This document shows, piece by piece, positions 1 to 8,925 of a DNA stretch of 56,127 bases (positions within the stretch are counted from its first letter, which is position 1; the number at the start of each line of letters is the position of its first letter). A program made the position numbers and the translations under genes. The notes beneath the pieces were generated by a model, which was not told the origin of the DNA, searched no databases, and saw nothing but the letters and a program-made list of their open reading frames with translations. The DNA is from Acidobacteriota bacterium (GTDB taxonomy: Bacteria; Acidobacteriota; Terriglobia; Terriglobales; Acidobacteriaceae), in contig JAJZME010000054.1 in NCBI GenBank assembly GCA_021803035.1, positions 1-56,127 on the forward strand, in the 5' to 3' direction.

Positions 1-652
1 GCTTTTAACTGTCGGCCTGATTGGAGAGGCAACGGGCTTCGGACCCGGTTGCTGCAGATTCCAGAGCGCGCAGCCTTGAAACAGGCTATGGGCAAGTCTG
101 GTTACAGCAGCGGGAGTTTTGCCCCCCGCAGGCACAAACCGCTCACCGGAGCTCTCTGAGTCCTGGGCGGCTGCCCAAATGTACCGCAATGCGAGAAGAG
201 CGGTCGGGCACATCCGCATTTTTCACGGGAAACGAAATTATCTGCAAAAAAATCTGTGGAAAAGAAAAATATTTTAAGGGGGGTGGGTGCGTTCACATGT
301 GGGTGCGCTGGATGGGCCGGGTCCTGCTCGGGTTCTTCGCCGGGAGGTGTGTGGAAGTGGCCATGTTTTGATGGTACGCGGCGGGGCGGAAATTATCTGC
401 AGATGTAAGTGGCTGGATTAGCAGGGGTTGCGGCGCGCAGGGCTTGACAAGAACTTGAGCGGCATTGGCAAGGGTGCATATGCGACCGTTGCACGCTCAC
501 CAATACATGGCCCGGCGCGAAAGCGAATTCAAAAGGGCAGTATAGAGAGCTGTGACTTCACCTTTGGGAAGCATGGCGCACTGGAACCATTTGACGTGAA
601 GCGGCCGTAAAGAAGACTTTGCGGCGCGCGGAGCGTTCTTCGGGGCGAATTG
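1..652. other. Intergenic stretch, no supported gene
   Basis: Only short open frames occur here. None has a convincing ribosome binding site, a signal peptide or recognisable protein content. An A/T-richer patch lies around 230-290. I see no tRNA, terminator or repeat that I can defend. The upstream neighbour is outside the window, so a promoter or the tail of another gene cannot be excluded. Confidence 0.5.
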
Positions 653-1543
653 CTAGGTGTGCAGGTTATAGTCGCGTGAGCCGGCGGCAACCAGGCCGCT
701 CTTTTGCCGGCCGTGTATGTACCAGAAGCACCAGGCGGTCTGATGGACCGGATCGCCCCGGGGCGTAATCAGATCCTCATACGTCAGCCTTCCATAAAGA
801 AAGATCTTTTCTTCCCACCTCTCGATCCGCTTCAACTGGTCTTCGGAGGGACAGAGATTGGCGACATCGTCGCGGCTGAACGTCGTGATCTCAACAGACT
901 CGCCGGGCAGCAGAACTGTACGCACAAGAGGCGAGCCAGGCTTTTCTTCCGGATATTGAGGGGGCGCCGGCAGGTGCGCCTCGTCCTGGGCGCACTCAGT
1001 TGTCTCAACCGCGCTGATGATTCTGGCGGGAGTGCGGCCGCGGTTGGTGGCCAAGACGACGAAGCCGTTTTTCAGCGTGCGGGATGGCTCGGCCACGACC
1101 AGAACCCACGCTCTCTCAGCGTTGACGATAGCCTGCGCATGCGACAGCGCGGCCTGGGCGCTTTCCGCCGCGGCATTGGCGGCTTGCTCGCTTGCTTTTG
1201 TCTGGCGCTCGATTTTTTTCAGCACCGAGAGCGCCAGCATAATGCCGACGTATCCCAGGACGACCAGAACGAGGTTGGCTACCCACGAAATGCGCGCATA
1301 CCAGGGCCAGAGAGGAACCATGGCGGGAGGATTGGCGACTTTGACCTGAAGCGGCCACTCATTGCAGTTGCCGCCGGGGCAAGCGGATTTTGCGGACGGA
1401 GCGGCGGCGCCGGGCGTGGGCGGGGCCGAAGCGGCAGGTGCGGGATTTTGTATGGGGACGGGCGCCGCCTGGCGCGTGGAACTGGAAGGCGCTTGCGCAA
1501 AAGCCAGGAGCAGTGCGGCGACCGCCAGACCTTTAAAGATCAT
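653..1543 (-). CDS. Hypothetical membrane-anchored protein
   Basis: A 296-residue protein that I do not recognise as a named family. Residues 1-18 look like a Sec signal or first membrane segment. A Pro/Ala-rich linker (about 19-50) follows, then a hydrophobic helix around residues 88-112, then a Lys/Glu/Ala-rich stretch (about 112-145) that could form a coiled coil. The C-terminal 150 residues look like a soluble mixed alpha/beta domain rich in Trp and Cys. The predicted layout is one or two membrane spans with the C-terminal domain on one side. The start is an ATG with no clear Shine-Dalgarno sequence. The gene lies 78 bases downstream of the GH2 gene on the same strand, but nothing ties it to pectin use. 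Similar short membrane-anchored proteins of unknown function are common in Acidobacteria, which is family knowledge and not evidence of role. Confidence 0.7.
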   Translation of the reverse strand: MIFKGLAVAALLLAFAQAPSSSTRQAAPVPIQNPAPAASAPPTPGAAAPSAKSACPGGNCNEWPLQVKVANPPAMVPLWPWYARISWVANLVLVVLGYVGIMLALSVLKKIERQTKASEQAANAAAESAQAALSHAQAIVNAERAWVLVVAEPSRTLKNGFVVLATNRGRTPARIISAVETTECAQDEAHLPAPPQYPEEKPGSPLVRTVLLPGESVEITTFSRDDVANLCPSEDQLKRIERWEEKIFLYGRLTYEDLITPRGDPVHQTAWCFWYIHGRQKSGLVAAGSRDYNLHT

Positions 1544-1621
1544 GGCGTCAATGTATCACAGCGCCTTTCCGGGTCAGTATTGCCCAGGCGGGTAAGTTGC
1601 GCCGCCCGCGGTTTCCGCGCG

Positions 1622-4600
1622 TCAGAGGCGCTGGCTGGTGAGGTGGGTGATGGCGTTGGCGAGCCAGCGGAGTTGCAGCGGCTCACTGAAGGCCGGAGCA
1701 CGATGCACGAGCACCGGCGTATTGCCGATCCAGCAGAGGAAGCTGGCTGCGCCAATTTTGCGGGCGTGGTCGCGGCTGTAACCCATGATGACGACGGGAT
1801 CGGGCGCACCGGCGGCGCGTTCGATGACGAGGCCGTTGGATTGCTTGCCGTGGGCCTGGTAGTAGATGCCGAGGACGCGATTCACGGGAAGGCCGGCGAA
1901 GGTTGGGTGTTCGCGGACAAAGAGCCAGTTGCCCATCCAGGGGGCGCGCAGATCGCCAACCTGGCCGTAATAATTGAAGGCGCCAGCGGCGGCAAGCTGC
2001 CGGGCGACGCCGTCGGCCAGAAAGTCGTCGGGCACGGCGGCCAGCATCGGCGTGCCGGCACGCACGGCGGCAAGGACCTCGTCGGGGATGTGCCCGGGCG
2101 GCCCTGATTCGACGGGCTTGCCTTTGGCGTGCTCCGGTTGAGGGTGCGGCTTTTCGCCGTCCGGGCGGTCGAGCTTCGCGCCCTTTACGACGCCGCTGGC
2201 CACGATCAGGTCGTATTTCGTGCCGGGGGCGAAGTCGGAGACGGAGACGCCCGGCAGGGCGGCGAGCTGCTGGTGCACCGAGGCCAGGATGCCGCTGACT
2301 CCCACGTGGATGGGGCGCGCGAAGTCTGGCTTGGTGCTGGCCACCCAAATCTCGCGGATGAAGTCAGAGGAAGGCGCGTTATCGGAGGCGAACCGGAAGC
2401 GGTAGATGCCCTCGCGCGCAAAGGGCGGCGCGGTGAAGGCGGTTTCGACGGTGTAGCTGAACTGGTCGTTGATGGGCTCGGGCGCGGACCAGGAACCGAG
2501 TTCGGTGGTCTTGTTGCCGGGATCGATCATGGAGAGATGGAGCTTGCCGCCCAGCGGCTTGCCTGTTTCATTGAACAGGTAGAGATCGAAGACGGCGCGT
2601 TCACCGACGGCGTAGCAGAGCTGGTGCTGCTTGGCGACGGGACGCACGGGCTTGAGGCTGGAGGCGATCAGCTCGGGATCGCCCTTGAAGTTGCGCAGAT
2701 TGTCGACGATGCCGGAGTGATTCTCGATGGCGGTGGATTCCCAGCCGCTGATGACGGCGAAGTCGACGGCGTCGCAGATGCGGACGTTCTCAAGATATTG
2801 CTGCCAGCTCTGATAAACCTTGACGCCCATCTCGCGGAAGAGATGGCCGGCGGTGGAAAATGCGCCGCGGAAACCCCAGCGATCGAGAAAGTGGTCATAG
2901 GCCGCGAGGATTTCCTGGTGATCGATGAGATCGTAGCTTTTGCCGTCGCCGCCGAATTCGCGGGCTTCGATCTGGTGGGCCATCAGGGCGTGGTGATCGG
3001 CCACGGCGCAGCCTTCCATCTCGCCAAACTCCACCAGCGAGGTTTTGAGCGGCTGACGGTAGGTGAAGTCATCGGCGTTCTTGTAAAAGGCGTCGTACCA
3101 CTGATCGCCTGCGCCCTGGTGATTGTTCCACCAATAGGCCCACTGCTCCTTGTCGCTGCGGTACATGGTGTCGTGATACGGCGCATACCAGGCCTGCGGC
3201 GCGCCGCGCGCGGTAAAGCCGTCGTCCAGGACCACCGAGCGCGAGGGATCTTCTTCGTGCATGATGTGGAGCGGCACGAAGGTCTCCGGATTGCTGAGGT
3301 TGGCGCCGATTTCGTTCTGCAGCGTGTACTGGATGAGCGACGGATGGCTGCGGAAGGCGCGCACCATGTAGCGGCACTTGTCGAGCATGAACTGGCGCGA
3401 GAAGCGGTCTGCCTCGTCTTCCGCGTTCTGCATAACGACGCTGGGAGCATTGGGAGCGACGCCTTTGGGCAGCCTGCCGATGGCCAGCCGGCCGCCGCCC
3501 GGCTCCATATAGCGCAGCAGGCCGAGGCGGTCCTGGATGCGGAAGACTTCTTCCTTGCCCACGTTGCGGTGGAAGTTGAGGCAGTTGAGACCCAGCCGCT
3601 GCGCCTGCCGCACCTCGCGTTCGGCGAGCGCCGGCGTGGGAAAGAGGCCGTTCATGCCCCAGAATCCCCACGAGATGGCCGAGAACAGCTTGATGCGGCG
3701 GCCGTTGAGACGAAAGATGGCGTTGGCGCCCAGACCGTCGGGTGCGAACCAGCGGAAGCCGAAGTCGCGGGTGCGCACGTCGCGAGCGCCATTGGCCGCC
3801 GGCATGGTGACGCGGAGGCGATAGAGCGCCGGCGTGGGCAGATCCCAGATGCGCGCGCTGGGGCAATGCAGGCTGGCGCGGGCGATGAGCGCGCCGTCCT
3901 GCGAGCTGGTGGCTTGCGCTTCAGCGGTTGTGCTGGCCAGCACGCTGCCGGTCGCGGGATCGAGGACCTCGAACTTCACCGGGCCGCTGGGCTTGCCTTC
4001 AATCTTTGCGAAGCCGGTCACGGTCTTCGGCTGGGGCGTATTGAGGACCCAGGCGTCCTCGATCCTGGCGGTGGGCGGCGCGCTGTAGACAACCAGTTCG
4101 CGGTCGAGGCCGGCAAAGCCGTGCGAACGGTAGACGTTGACCTTGCCCCAGCGAATGACGGTGCCGTCGACCCAGTCATAGCGGCCGCCGGGGTTGGTGA
4201 TGCGAATGGCGAGGCGATTGGCGCCGCCGGGCTGGGCCGCCGCGGTCAGATCGCACTCGAAGGGCAGCTCCTCCATGATGGAGTAGCCGGTGAGCTTGCC
4301 GTTCAAATAGACTTCCGCCCTCATGCGGGCGCCGCGAATGTGGAGAAAGATGCGCTGGCCCTTCATGGCGGCGGGAATCTCGATCTGGCGCCACCACCAG
4401 GAGACGCCGCGGTAGGCGCCGTTTTGCGGCACGGGATCGGTGGCAGCCCAGCGGTACTCTGCCGGCGTGTAAGAGCGATGGCCGAACTGGCTCCAGAAGT
4501 ACTGCTCGACGGTGGCCGGCAAGGTGACCTGCTGGTAGTTGACGCCGCCGCGGCGCGCATAGAGGCTCTCCCAGCCGCCGGTGGGCGGGTTGGTGGGGAG

Positions 4601-4825
4601 CCTGGCGATATCGACGTCTTCGGGCAGATAGATGGTGTCTTCCTGCCAGGGCGCGGCCAGATCAATCCAGAGATTCCAGCCGTCGTCAGGAATGACGACT
4701 GAGGCTGGTCCGAAATCCGACGCGGCGTCGCGGCGCGGCGCTTGAGGCCCACTCTGGGCGTAGAGATTCAAACCGCCGATTGCGCCCACCGCGGCGCAGC
4801 CTTCCAGAAAGCTCCTTCGATCCAT
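1622..4825 (-). CDS. Secreted glycoside hydrolase family 2-like protein
   Basis: A 1067-residue retaining glycosidase of the beta-galactosidase/beta-glucuronidase type. I start it at the ATG at 4825, which has a GGGGGA ribosome site, rather than at an in-frame TTG 30 bases upstream. The N-terminus (MDRRSFLEG) is a Tat-like signal. A galactose-binding-like sandwich domain (about 80-230), an immunoglobulin-like domain (about 235-350) and a TIM barrel (about 360-720) follow. Asn504-Glu505 fits the conserved NE acid/base pair and Glu599 in VEFG is the likely nucleophile. The last 300 residues or so resemble a ThuA/glutamine-amidotransferase-like fold, which is unusual for GH2. It lies 81 bases downstream of the pectinase fusion on the same strand and is probably co-transcribed, so it may trim galactan or other pectin side chains. 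That substrate is an inference. Confidence 0.88.
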   Translation of the reverse strand: MDRRSFLEGCAAVGAIGGLNLYAQSGPQAPRRDAASDFGPASVVIPDDGWNLWIDLAAPWQEDTIYLPEDVDIARLPTNPPTGGWESLYARRGGVNYQQVTLPATVEQYFWSQFGHRSYTPAEYRWAATDPVPQNGAYRGVSWWWRQIEIPAAMKGQRIFLHIRGARMRAEVYLNGKLTGYSIMEELPFECDLTAAAQPGGANRLAIRITNPGGRYDWVDGTVIRWGKVNVYRSHGFAGLDRELVVYSAPPTARIEDAWVLNTPQPKTVTGFAKIEGKPSGPVKFEVLDPATGSVLASTTAEAQATSSQDGALIARASLHCPSARIWDLPTPALYRLRVTMPAANGARDVRTRDFGFRWFAPDGLGANAIFRLNGRRIKLFSAISWGFWGMNGLFPTPALAEREVRQAQRLGLNCLNFHRNVGKEEVFRIQDRLGLLRYMEPGGGRLAIGRLPKGVAPNAPSVVMQNAEDEADRFSRQFMLDKCRYMVRAFRSHPSLIQYTLQNEIGANLSNPETFVPLHIMHEEDPSRSVVLDDGFTARGAPQAWYAPYHDTMYRSDKEQWAYWWNNHQGAGDQWYDAFYKNADDFTYRQPLKTSLVEFGEMEGCAVADHHALMAHQIEAREFGGDGKSYDLIDHQEILAAYDHFLDRWGFRGAFSTAGHLFREMGVKVYQSWQQYLENVRICDAVDFAVISGWESTAIENHSGIVDNLRNFKGDPELIASSLKPVRPVAKQHQLCYAVGERAVFDLYLFNETGKPLGGKLHLSMIDPGNKTTELGSWSAPEPINDQFSYTVETAFTAPPFAREGIYRFRFASDNAPSSDFIREIWVASTKPDFARPIHVGVSGILASVHQQLAALPGVSVSDFAPGTKYDLIVASGVVKGAKLDRPDGEKPHPQPEHAKGKPVESGPPGHIPDEVLAAVRAGTPMLAAVPDDFLADGVARQLAAAGAFNYYGQVGDLRAPWMGNWLFVREHPTFAGLPVNRVLGIYYQAHGKQSNGLVIERAAGAPDPVVIMGYSRDHARKIGAASFLCWIGNTPVLVHRAPAFSEPLQLRWLANAITHLTSQRL

Positions 4826-4906
4826 GGCCGATCTTTTCCCCCATTGATTTGCCAAGCTGCATCGGCGCCGGGGTTGTGTGAGCGCAGGCGCCGACAGCGG
4901 AAAGAA

Positions 4907-7285
4907 TCAATATACCTTCGGCGGCTTGGGAAGCACGAAGGGATTCCAGTTGTCACTTCCGCGCAACCATGCGGCCGGGGCGTACTTTTGGGCTTGTTGC
5001 GCGTTCAGAATATGAGCGTGCGGCTCGCGTTTGCCCGGATTCGCTCCGGGGCCGGTGGAGTTGTACTCGGCGTAGTAGGCCGTGTCGAGCGAGTGCGTTT
5101 GTCCGGGATGCCACTCGCGCCAGCCGGCGGGATTGATCTGGCCGCCCATCTCGGTATTGAGATAGATGACGGTTGCGTAAGGCCGCCATGGGCGCCCCAG
5201 ATAGACCTTGCCGGCCAGATGCGGCGCGGCGGTGAGCTTGCAGTGGTCGAAGACAAAGCCGGAATCCTCGCCGGGATAGTGCTTGGCCTGCGCGGTGATG
5301 AAGCCGACGCTGTGTTCGGTGCTGTGAATCACGCAGTGATCGAAGGCCGCCTTGCCGTCGCCGAAGATGAAATCGACGTTGCCGGCGATGTAGCAATCGG
5401 AGAAGAACTGGCGCGCCACCTGGCAGCTTTTGCCGTCGGGATGGCAGTTGCGGCTGCCCAGGTAGAGGGTGTCCTGATTGCCGAGGATGCGCACATTGTG
5501 GAAGATGGCGCGGTCGCCGGTGACCAGCAGCGCCAGGGCCTGCGAGCCTTCAGGAAGCTGCGGATGGGTGCGGTTGAAATCGTTCTCGATGGTGATGTTC
5601 TCGGCGACGAAGCCGTTGGCCGTCACGTTCATGGTGGCCGAGTGCAGCGTGCCGCCATCGGCGCCGGCGCTGCGGTTGTTAACGATGACCGTCTTGCCGG
5701 GGTCGGAATAGGCGCTGCGGATTTCAATATCGGGCTTATTGACGTGGAGCACTTCACGATAGACGCCGGGCGCGACGGAAATCACGGCATGACCGGCAGC
5801 GGGAATGGCGTTGATGGCCTGCTGAATGGAGTAGTAGTCGCCGGTGCCGTCGGCGGCGACGTAGTAGGTATGATCCACGGGCGGGACTTTGACGGCCATC
5901 GCCGGCGCGGTTGGATCGGCGGGGAAGGGAACGAAGCGTGCCTGGCAGGCCAGCGGCGTGCCGGCCGCCGAGCCGGGCGTCTGCTGAATGCTCACGTCGT
6001 CGCCGCGGGGTTCCACGTTGCCACGCTGCTTGCCGATGATGATCTGCGCGTCCTTGTTGATCATGCGGGATTGGTGGAGGCCGTCGGCGAAGACATTGTC
6101 GAGCGTGATGCCGAGCTTATGCTGCGCGTCGTAGCCCATGAACGTGTAAGTGCCCGGTGTGAGGATGTGAATGTTCTGAAGCGTGATGTCGCGGTAGATT
6201 GGGAGCCGGTTGCCGGAGAAGCGAGTGTAGTGAGGCGTAAAGACCAGCGGGTTGATGACGTTGCGAATGCAGACGTTGCGATAAGTAATGTCCCGCACCA
6301 GGCCGCCGCGGCTGGGATCGGATTTGATGCGGATGCCATTCTGCGCGCCGTCAATGGTCAGATCGTCAACCAGCATGTGGTTGACGCCGCCGGCGGTTCC
6401 GCTGCCAATGGACATGCCGTGGCCAGTATAGAAGTGGTTGTGCAGGATGGAGATGTCGGAGGACGGACCCGCAGGACTGGACGAAACAGCGACGTCATCG
6501 TCACCAGCGTGGATAAAGCAGTGTTCGATGGTCACGTTGCGGGAGGAATGGGGATCGATGCCGTCGGTATTGCGGGCGGTTCCCGGGGTGTCGATCTTCA
6601 CGGCCCACGCTGTGAAGCCGTTGGTTTGCCCGACCCCGACATGAATGCTGGGCGAGTTGCGCAGCGTGATGCCGTACATGGTGAAATCGGTGGCGTGCGA
6701 CACGATGATGAGCGGGAAGACGCTCTGCGACTCGTCCAGAACCTTGGCGGCGTGCGCCAGTTGCCACCAGGTCCACTTGCTGCCCTGAATTCTGTCACCG
6801 CCGCGGCCGTCAATGGAACCGGCGCCCATGATGCCGCTGTTCCGCACATCGATCGCGCTAATGAGCGGTTTGCAGCCGTGGCCGCGCCGGGAGAGAATGC
6901 CGCAACTGCCGGGTCTGAGATCGTAGAGACGCGGATTAGTTGAGGCGACCAGTGCGGTGTTGGCCGTGACCACCAGCGTGACGCCCGAGCGCAGGCTGAT
7001 GGGTCCGATGAGAAACACGTTTTTTGCGCCGTCGTTGCGCAGCACCACGGCTTTGCCCGGCGCGCAGCTATCGAGGGCGTTCTGAATGCGCGCCGTGTCG
7101 AGGGACTGCTCCTTGCTGGCCGGAATCACGCCGTGCAGGGCAGCGATGCGGGCTTTGAGCGTAACGCAGGCAGGCGGAATGCGCGGCTTGGTTACGGTGC
7201 GGGTATCCTGGGCGCGCAACAGCGGCGTCGAGGCAAGCAGCAGGGGCGCTGCGATAGCGAGCGCACGGAGAAATTTTGAACGCAT
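4907..7285 (-). CDS. Bifunctional polygalacturonase-pectin methylesterase (GH28-CE8)
   Basis: A 792-residue secreted fusion of two pectin-degrading enzymes. The ATG at 7285 gives a Sec signal (MRSKFLRALA to LLRAQ) and has a TGGAG ribosome site; an upstream in-frame start would add 24 residues that are not signal-like. The N-terminal half is GH28. NTDGID carries Asp241, GDDD carries Asp262-Asp263, GHG carries His289 and RIK ends at Lys321, so all catalytic motifs are present. The C-terminal half (about 480-780) is CE8 pectin methylesterase: QALAL, GNQDTLY with Asp605, GNVDFIFGDG with Asp638, and GRPWR with Arg698 are intact. The esterase would remove methyl groups that block the hydrolase, so both steps are in one chain. 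A TTGACG-N17-TATACA promoter and an 11-bp GntR-type operator lie upstream. Confidence 0.93.
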   Translation of the reverse strand: MRSKFLRALAIAAPLLLASTPLLRAQDTRTVTKPRIPPACVTLKARIAALHGVIPASKEQSLDTARIQNALDSCAPGKAVVLRNDGAKNVFLIGPISLRSGVTLVVTANTALVASTNPRLYDLRPGSCGILSRRGHGCKPLISAIDVRNSGIMGAGSIDGRGGDRIQGSKWTWWQLAHAAKVLDESQSVFPLIIVSHATDFTMYGITLRNSPSIHVGVGQTNGFTAWAVKIDTPGTARNTDGIDPHSSRNVTIEHCFIHAGDDDVAVSSSPAGPSSDISILHNHFYTGHGMSIGSGTAGGVNHMLVDDLTIDGAQNGIRIKSDPSRGGLVRDITYRNVCIRNVINPLVFTPHYTRFSGNRLPIYRDITLQNIHILTPGTYTFMGYDAQHKLGITLDNVFADGLHQSRMINKDAQIIIGKQRGNVEPRGDDVSIQQTPGSAAGTPLACQARFVPFPADPTAPAMAVKVPPVDHTYYVAADGTGDYYSIQQAINAIPAAGHAVISVAPGVYREVLHVNKPDIEIRSAYSDPGKTVIVNNRSAGADGGTLHSATMNVTANGFVAENITIENDFNRTHPQLPEGSQALALLVTGDRAIFHNVRILGNQDTLYLGSRNCHPDGKSCQVARQFFSDCYIAGNVDFIFGDGKAAFDHCVIHSTEHSVGFITAQAKHYPGEDSGFVFDHCKLTAAPHLAGKVYLGRPWRPYATVIYLNTEMGGQINPAGWREWHPGQTHSLDTAYYAEYNSTGPGANPGKREPHAHILNAQQAQKYAPAAWLRGSDNWNPFVLPKPPKVY

Positions 7286-7343
7286 TTGAGGCTCCAATTC
7301 TGCAGCAGAAGCACAGCTCCTGAAGAGAAAACGCATCTTCCAG

Positions 7344-7354
7344 AGGACTGACCA
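7344..7354. promoter_or_regulatory. Predicted GntR/FadR-type operator (GH28-CE8 side)
   Basis: Read on the minus strand this is TGGTCAGTCCT, which matches TGGTCAGACCA at 9 of 11 positions. It lies 59 bases upstream of the GH28-CE8 start codon and just downstream of the promoter. FadR-subfamily regulators bind TGGTnnnACCA-like palindromes, and such a regulator is encoded at 15228-15992. Confidence 0.6.
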
Positions 7355-7368
7355 CAAGCCAACTCCAA

Positions 7369-7397
7369 TGTATAGAAGGCGGGCCGCAGCGCGTCAA
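7369..7397 (-). promoter_or_regulatory. Sigma-70-type promoter for the GH28-CE8 gene
   Basis: On the minus strand, TTGACG (7397-7392) is followed by exactly 17 bases and TATACA (7374-7369). This matches the housekeeping promoter consensus closely. Transcription would start near 7362, upstream of the fusion gene and probably also the GH2 gene behind it. The GntR-type palindrome at 7344-7354 falls about 8-18 bases inside the transcript, a typical repressor position. Confidence 0.7.
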
Positions 7398-7446
7398 GGG
7401 ATGCACGGAACAAGGCAGCAGACCCCTACAGTGGCGAATGGACTTG

Positions 7447-7457
7447 TGGCATGACCA
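7447..7457. promoter_or_regulatory. Predicted GntR/FadR-type operator (GH28 side)
   Basis: TGGCATGACCA; its reverse strand, TGGTCATGCCA, matches the palindrome TGGTCAGACCA at 9 of 11 positions. It lies 58 bases upstream of the polygalacturonase start at 7515, almost the same distance as the partner site on the other side of this divergent region. A possible -10 (TACAGT, 7427-7432) precedes it, without a clear -35. Confidence 0.55.
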
Positions 7458-7514
7458 CTGCGCTCCGACGGTGTATGATGGCCGGGCAAGGAATTTGCAA
7501 TCCGAGGACCCCAA

Positions 7515-8849
7515 ATGACACCGCAGACACATCGAATCAGGCAGAGATTGTATGCCTGTGCGACTTCTATCCTGTTCCTGGCCGGATCGGCGGGAATGCT
7601 TCATGCCGCGGCCGTGTGTAATGTGCGCAACTATGGCGCCAAGGGCAACGGCACCACCATGGACACCAAGGCAATCCAATCCGCAATCAATGCCTGCGAG
7701 CAGAAGGGTGGCGGTACGGTGCTTCTGCCGCCGGGCACCTATCTGAGCGCCCCCATCATGTTGAAGAGCAACATCACCTTCCATCTGGACAAGGGCGCCA
7801 CCCTGCTGGGTTCCACGAATCGCGCGGATTACCCGGCGATCACCGAATTCCGCGCTCCGGGGCGGCAGGCCCTGGTCAGCGCCGTCAAGGCCAACAACGT
7901 CACCATCGACGGCCAGGGCACGATCAACGGGCAAGGCCAGGCGTGGTGGCAGATGGCGCGGGAATACCGCAACTCGGGCGTTCTGGGCAGTCACCATCCG
8001 CGGCCGCGCCTGGTGGTCTTCGATCACTGCGACCACGTGCTCCTGGAGGGAGTGACCATCGAAAATTCGCCCATGTGGCAGGTGGTTCCCTACTACTCGA
8101 ACTACGTGACGATCCGCAATGTGCGGATTCTGGCGCCGCCGCACTCACCCAACACGGATGCGATCGATCCATTTTCGTCCTCCCATGTCCTTATCGATCA
8201 TGTGTACTCCGACGTGGGCGACGACAACGTGGCCATCAAGTCGGGCATGATCAATTCGCCGGGGCCCGACTCGCCCAGCTATGACATCACGATCAAGAAC
8301 TGCACGTTTATGCACGGTCACGGACTTTCCGTGGGCAGCGAGATGTCTGGTGGAGCGCACAATATCCTGGCGGAAAACATCGAGTTTGACGGCACGGACA
8401 ACGGCATCCGCGTCAAGGCCAGCCGCGACCGCGGGCATCCGGTCTATAACCTTGTCTACCGCAACATCCACATGGTGAACGTGAAAGACGCGTTGGTCAT
8501 CACCGAGTATTATCCCCGGATGATGCCGCCCCAGGGCGTTGCCCCGGCGCCGATCACGCGGTTGACGCCGCACTTTCATAACATTGTGCTGGAAAATGTT
8601 TCGGCAACGGGAAGCCGCATGGCCGGCGTTGTGGTGGGATTGCCTGAGGCGCCAGTAACCGGAGTGGTACTGCGTAATGTCGCAATTGTCGCGCAGAAAG
8701 GTCTGACCGTGGGATATGCTACCGTGACCGGCCAGAATTTCAGGGTGCAAGCTGCCGGCGGGCCGGCGATTACGAAGCTGGCAGGGGCGCACGTCTTTCT
8801 CGTCACCACGAAGAGCAGCCCCAAGAGCGCCGGCAAATCACAAAAGTAA
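7515..8849 (+). CDS. Secreted polygalacturonase (GH28)
   Basis: A 444-residue glycoside hydrolase family 28 enzyme with a Sec signal (about residues 1-33, ending MLHAA). The start ATG has a GAGG ribosome site 7 bases upstream. The right-handed beta-helix family motifs are all present: NTDAID with Asp215, GDDN with Asp236-Asp237, GHGLS with His269 and RVK ending at Lys301. It should hydrolyse alpha-1,4 bonds of de-esterified homogalacturonan or oligogalacturonides outside the cytoplasm; whether it is endo- or exo-acting cannot be read from the sequence. It is divergent from the GH28-CE8 fusion and shares the intervening regulatory region with two predicted operators. A strong terminator follows, so it is probably transcribed alone. 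Other GH28 specificities, such as rhamnogalacturonan hydrolase, are possible. Confidence 0.93.
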   Translation: MTPQTHRIRQRLYACATSILFLAGSAGMLHAAAVCNVRNYGAKGNGTTMDTKAIQSAINACEQKGGGTVLLPPGTYLSAPIMLKSNITFHLDKGATLLGSTNRADYPAITEFRAPGRQALVSAVKANNVTIDGQGTINGQGQAWWQMAREYRNSGVLGSHHPRPRLVVFDHCDHVLLEGVTIENSPMWQVVPYYSNYVTIRNVRILAPPHSPNTDAIDPFSSSHVLIDHVYSDVGDDNVAIKSGMINSPGPDSPSYDITIKNCTFMHGHGLSVGSEMSGGAHNILAENIEFDGTDNGIRVKASRDRGHPVYNLVYRNIHMVNVKDALVITEYYPRMMPPQGVAPAPITRLTPHFHNIVLENVSATGSRMAGVVVGLPEAPVTGVVLRNVAIVAQKGLTVGYATVTGQNFRVQAAGGPAITKLAGAHVFLVTTKSSPKSAGKSQK

Positions 8850-8890
8850 AGCGGCTCTGACGAGACCAAGCGCTATTTTGGCACACTTCC

Positions 8891-8925
8891 AAGTGGCTAT
8901 TTCCTGAGGAAATAGCCACTTTGTG
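8891..8925 (+). terminator. Intrinsic terminator after the GH28 gene
   Basis: A perfect 14-bp inverted repeat (8891-8904 with 8908-8921) has a TGA loop and is followed by TTGTGTTT. It lies 42 bases after the polygalacturonase stop codon. Confidence 0.8.

Noticed and set aside
21..371. Open frame of 116 codons near the left edge
   Set aside because: No ribosome site, no recognisable content and strong overlap with an antisense frame; treated as chance.
704..2107. Long plus-strand frame antisense to the hypothetical protein and GH2 gene
   Set aside because: GC-rich genes give long antisense frames; the minus-strand genes have signals and catalytic motifs, and this frame has none.
2129..4702. 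Very long plus-strand frame (857 codons) opposite the GH2 gene
   Set aside because: It is the shadow of a real GH2 gene: its residues are dominated by Ala, Gly, Val and Glu with no domain, and the GH2 frame has clear family motifs.
4742..6943. Long plus-strand frame opposite the GH28-CE8 gene
   Set aside because: Shadow frame; all polygalacturonase and pectinesterase motifs lie on the minus strand.
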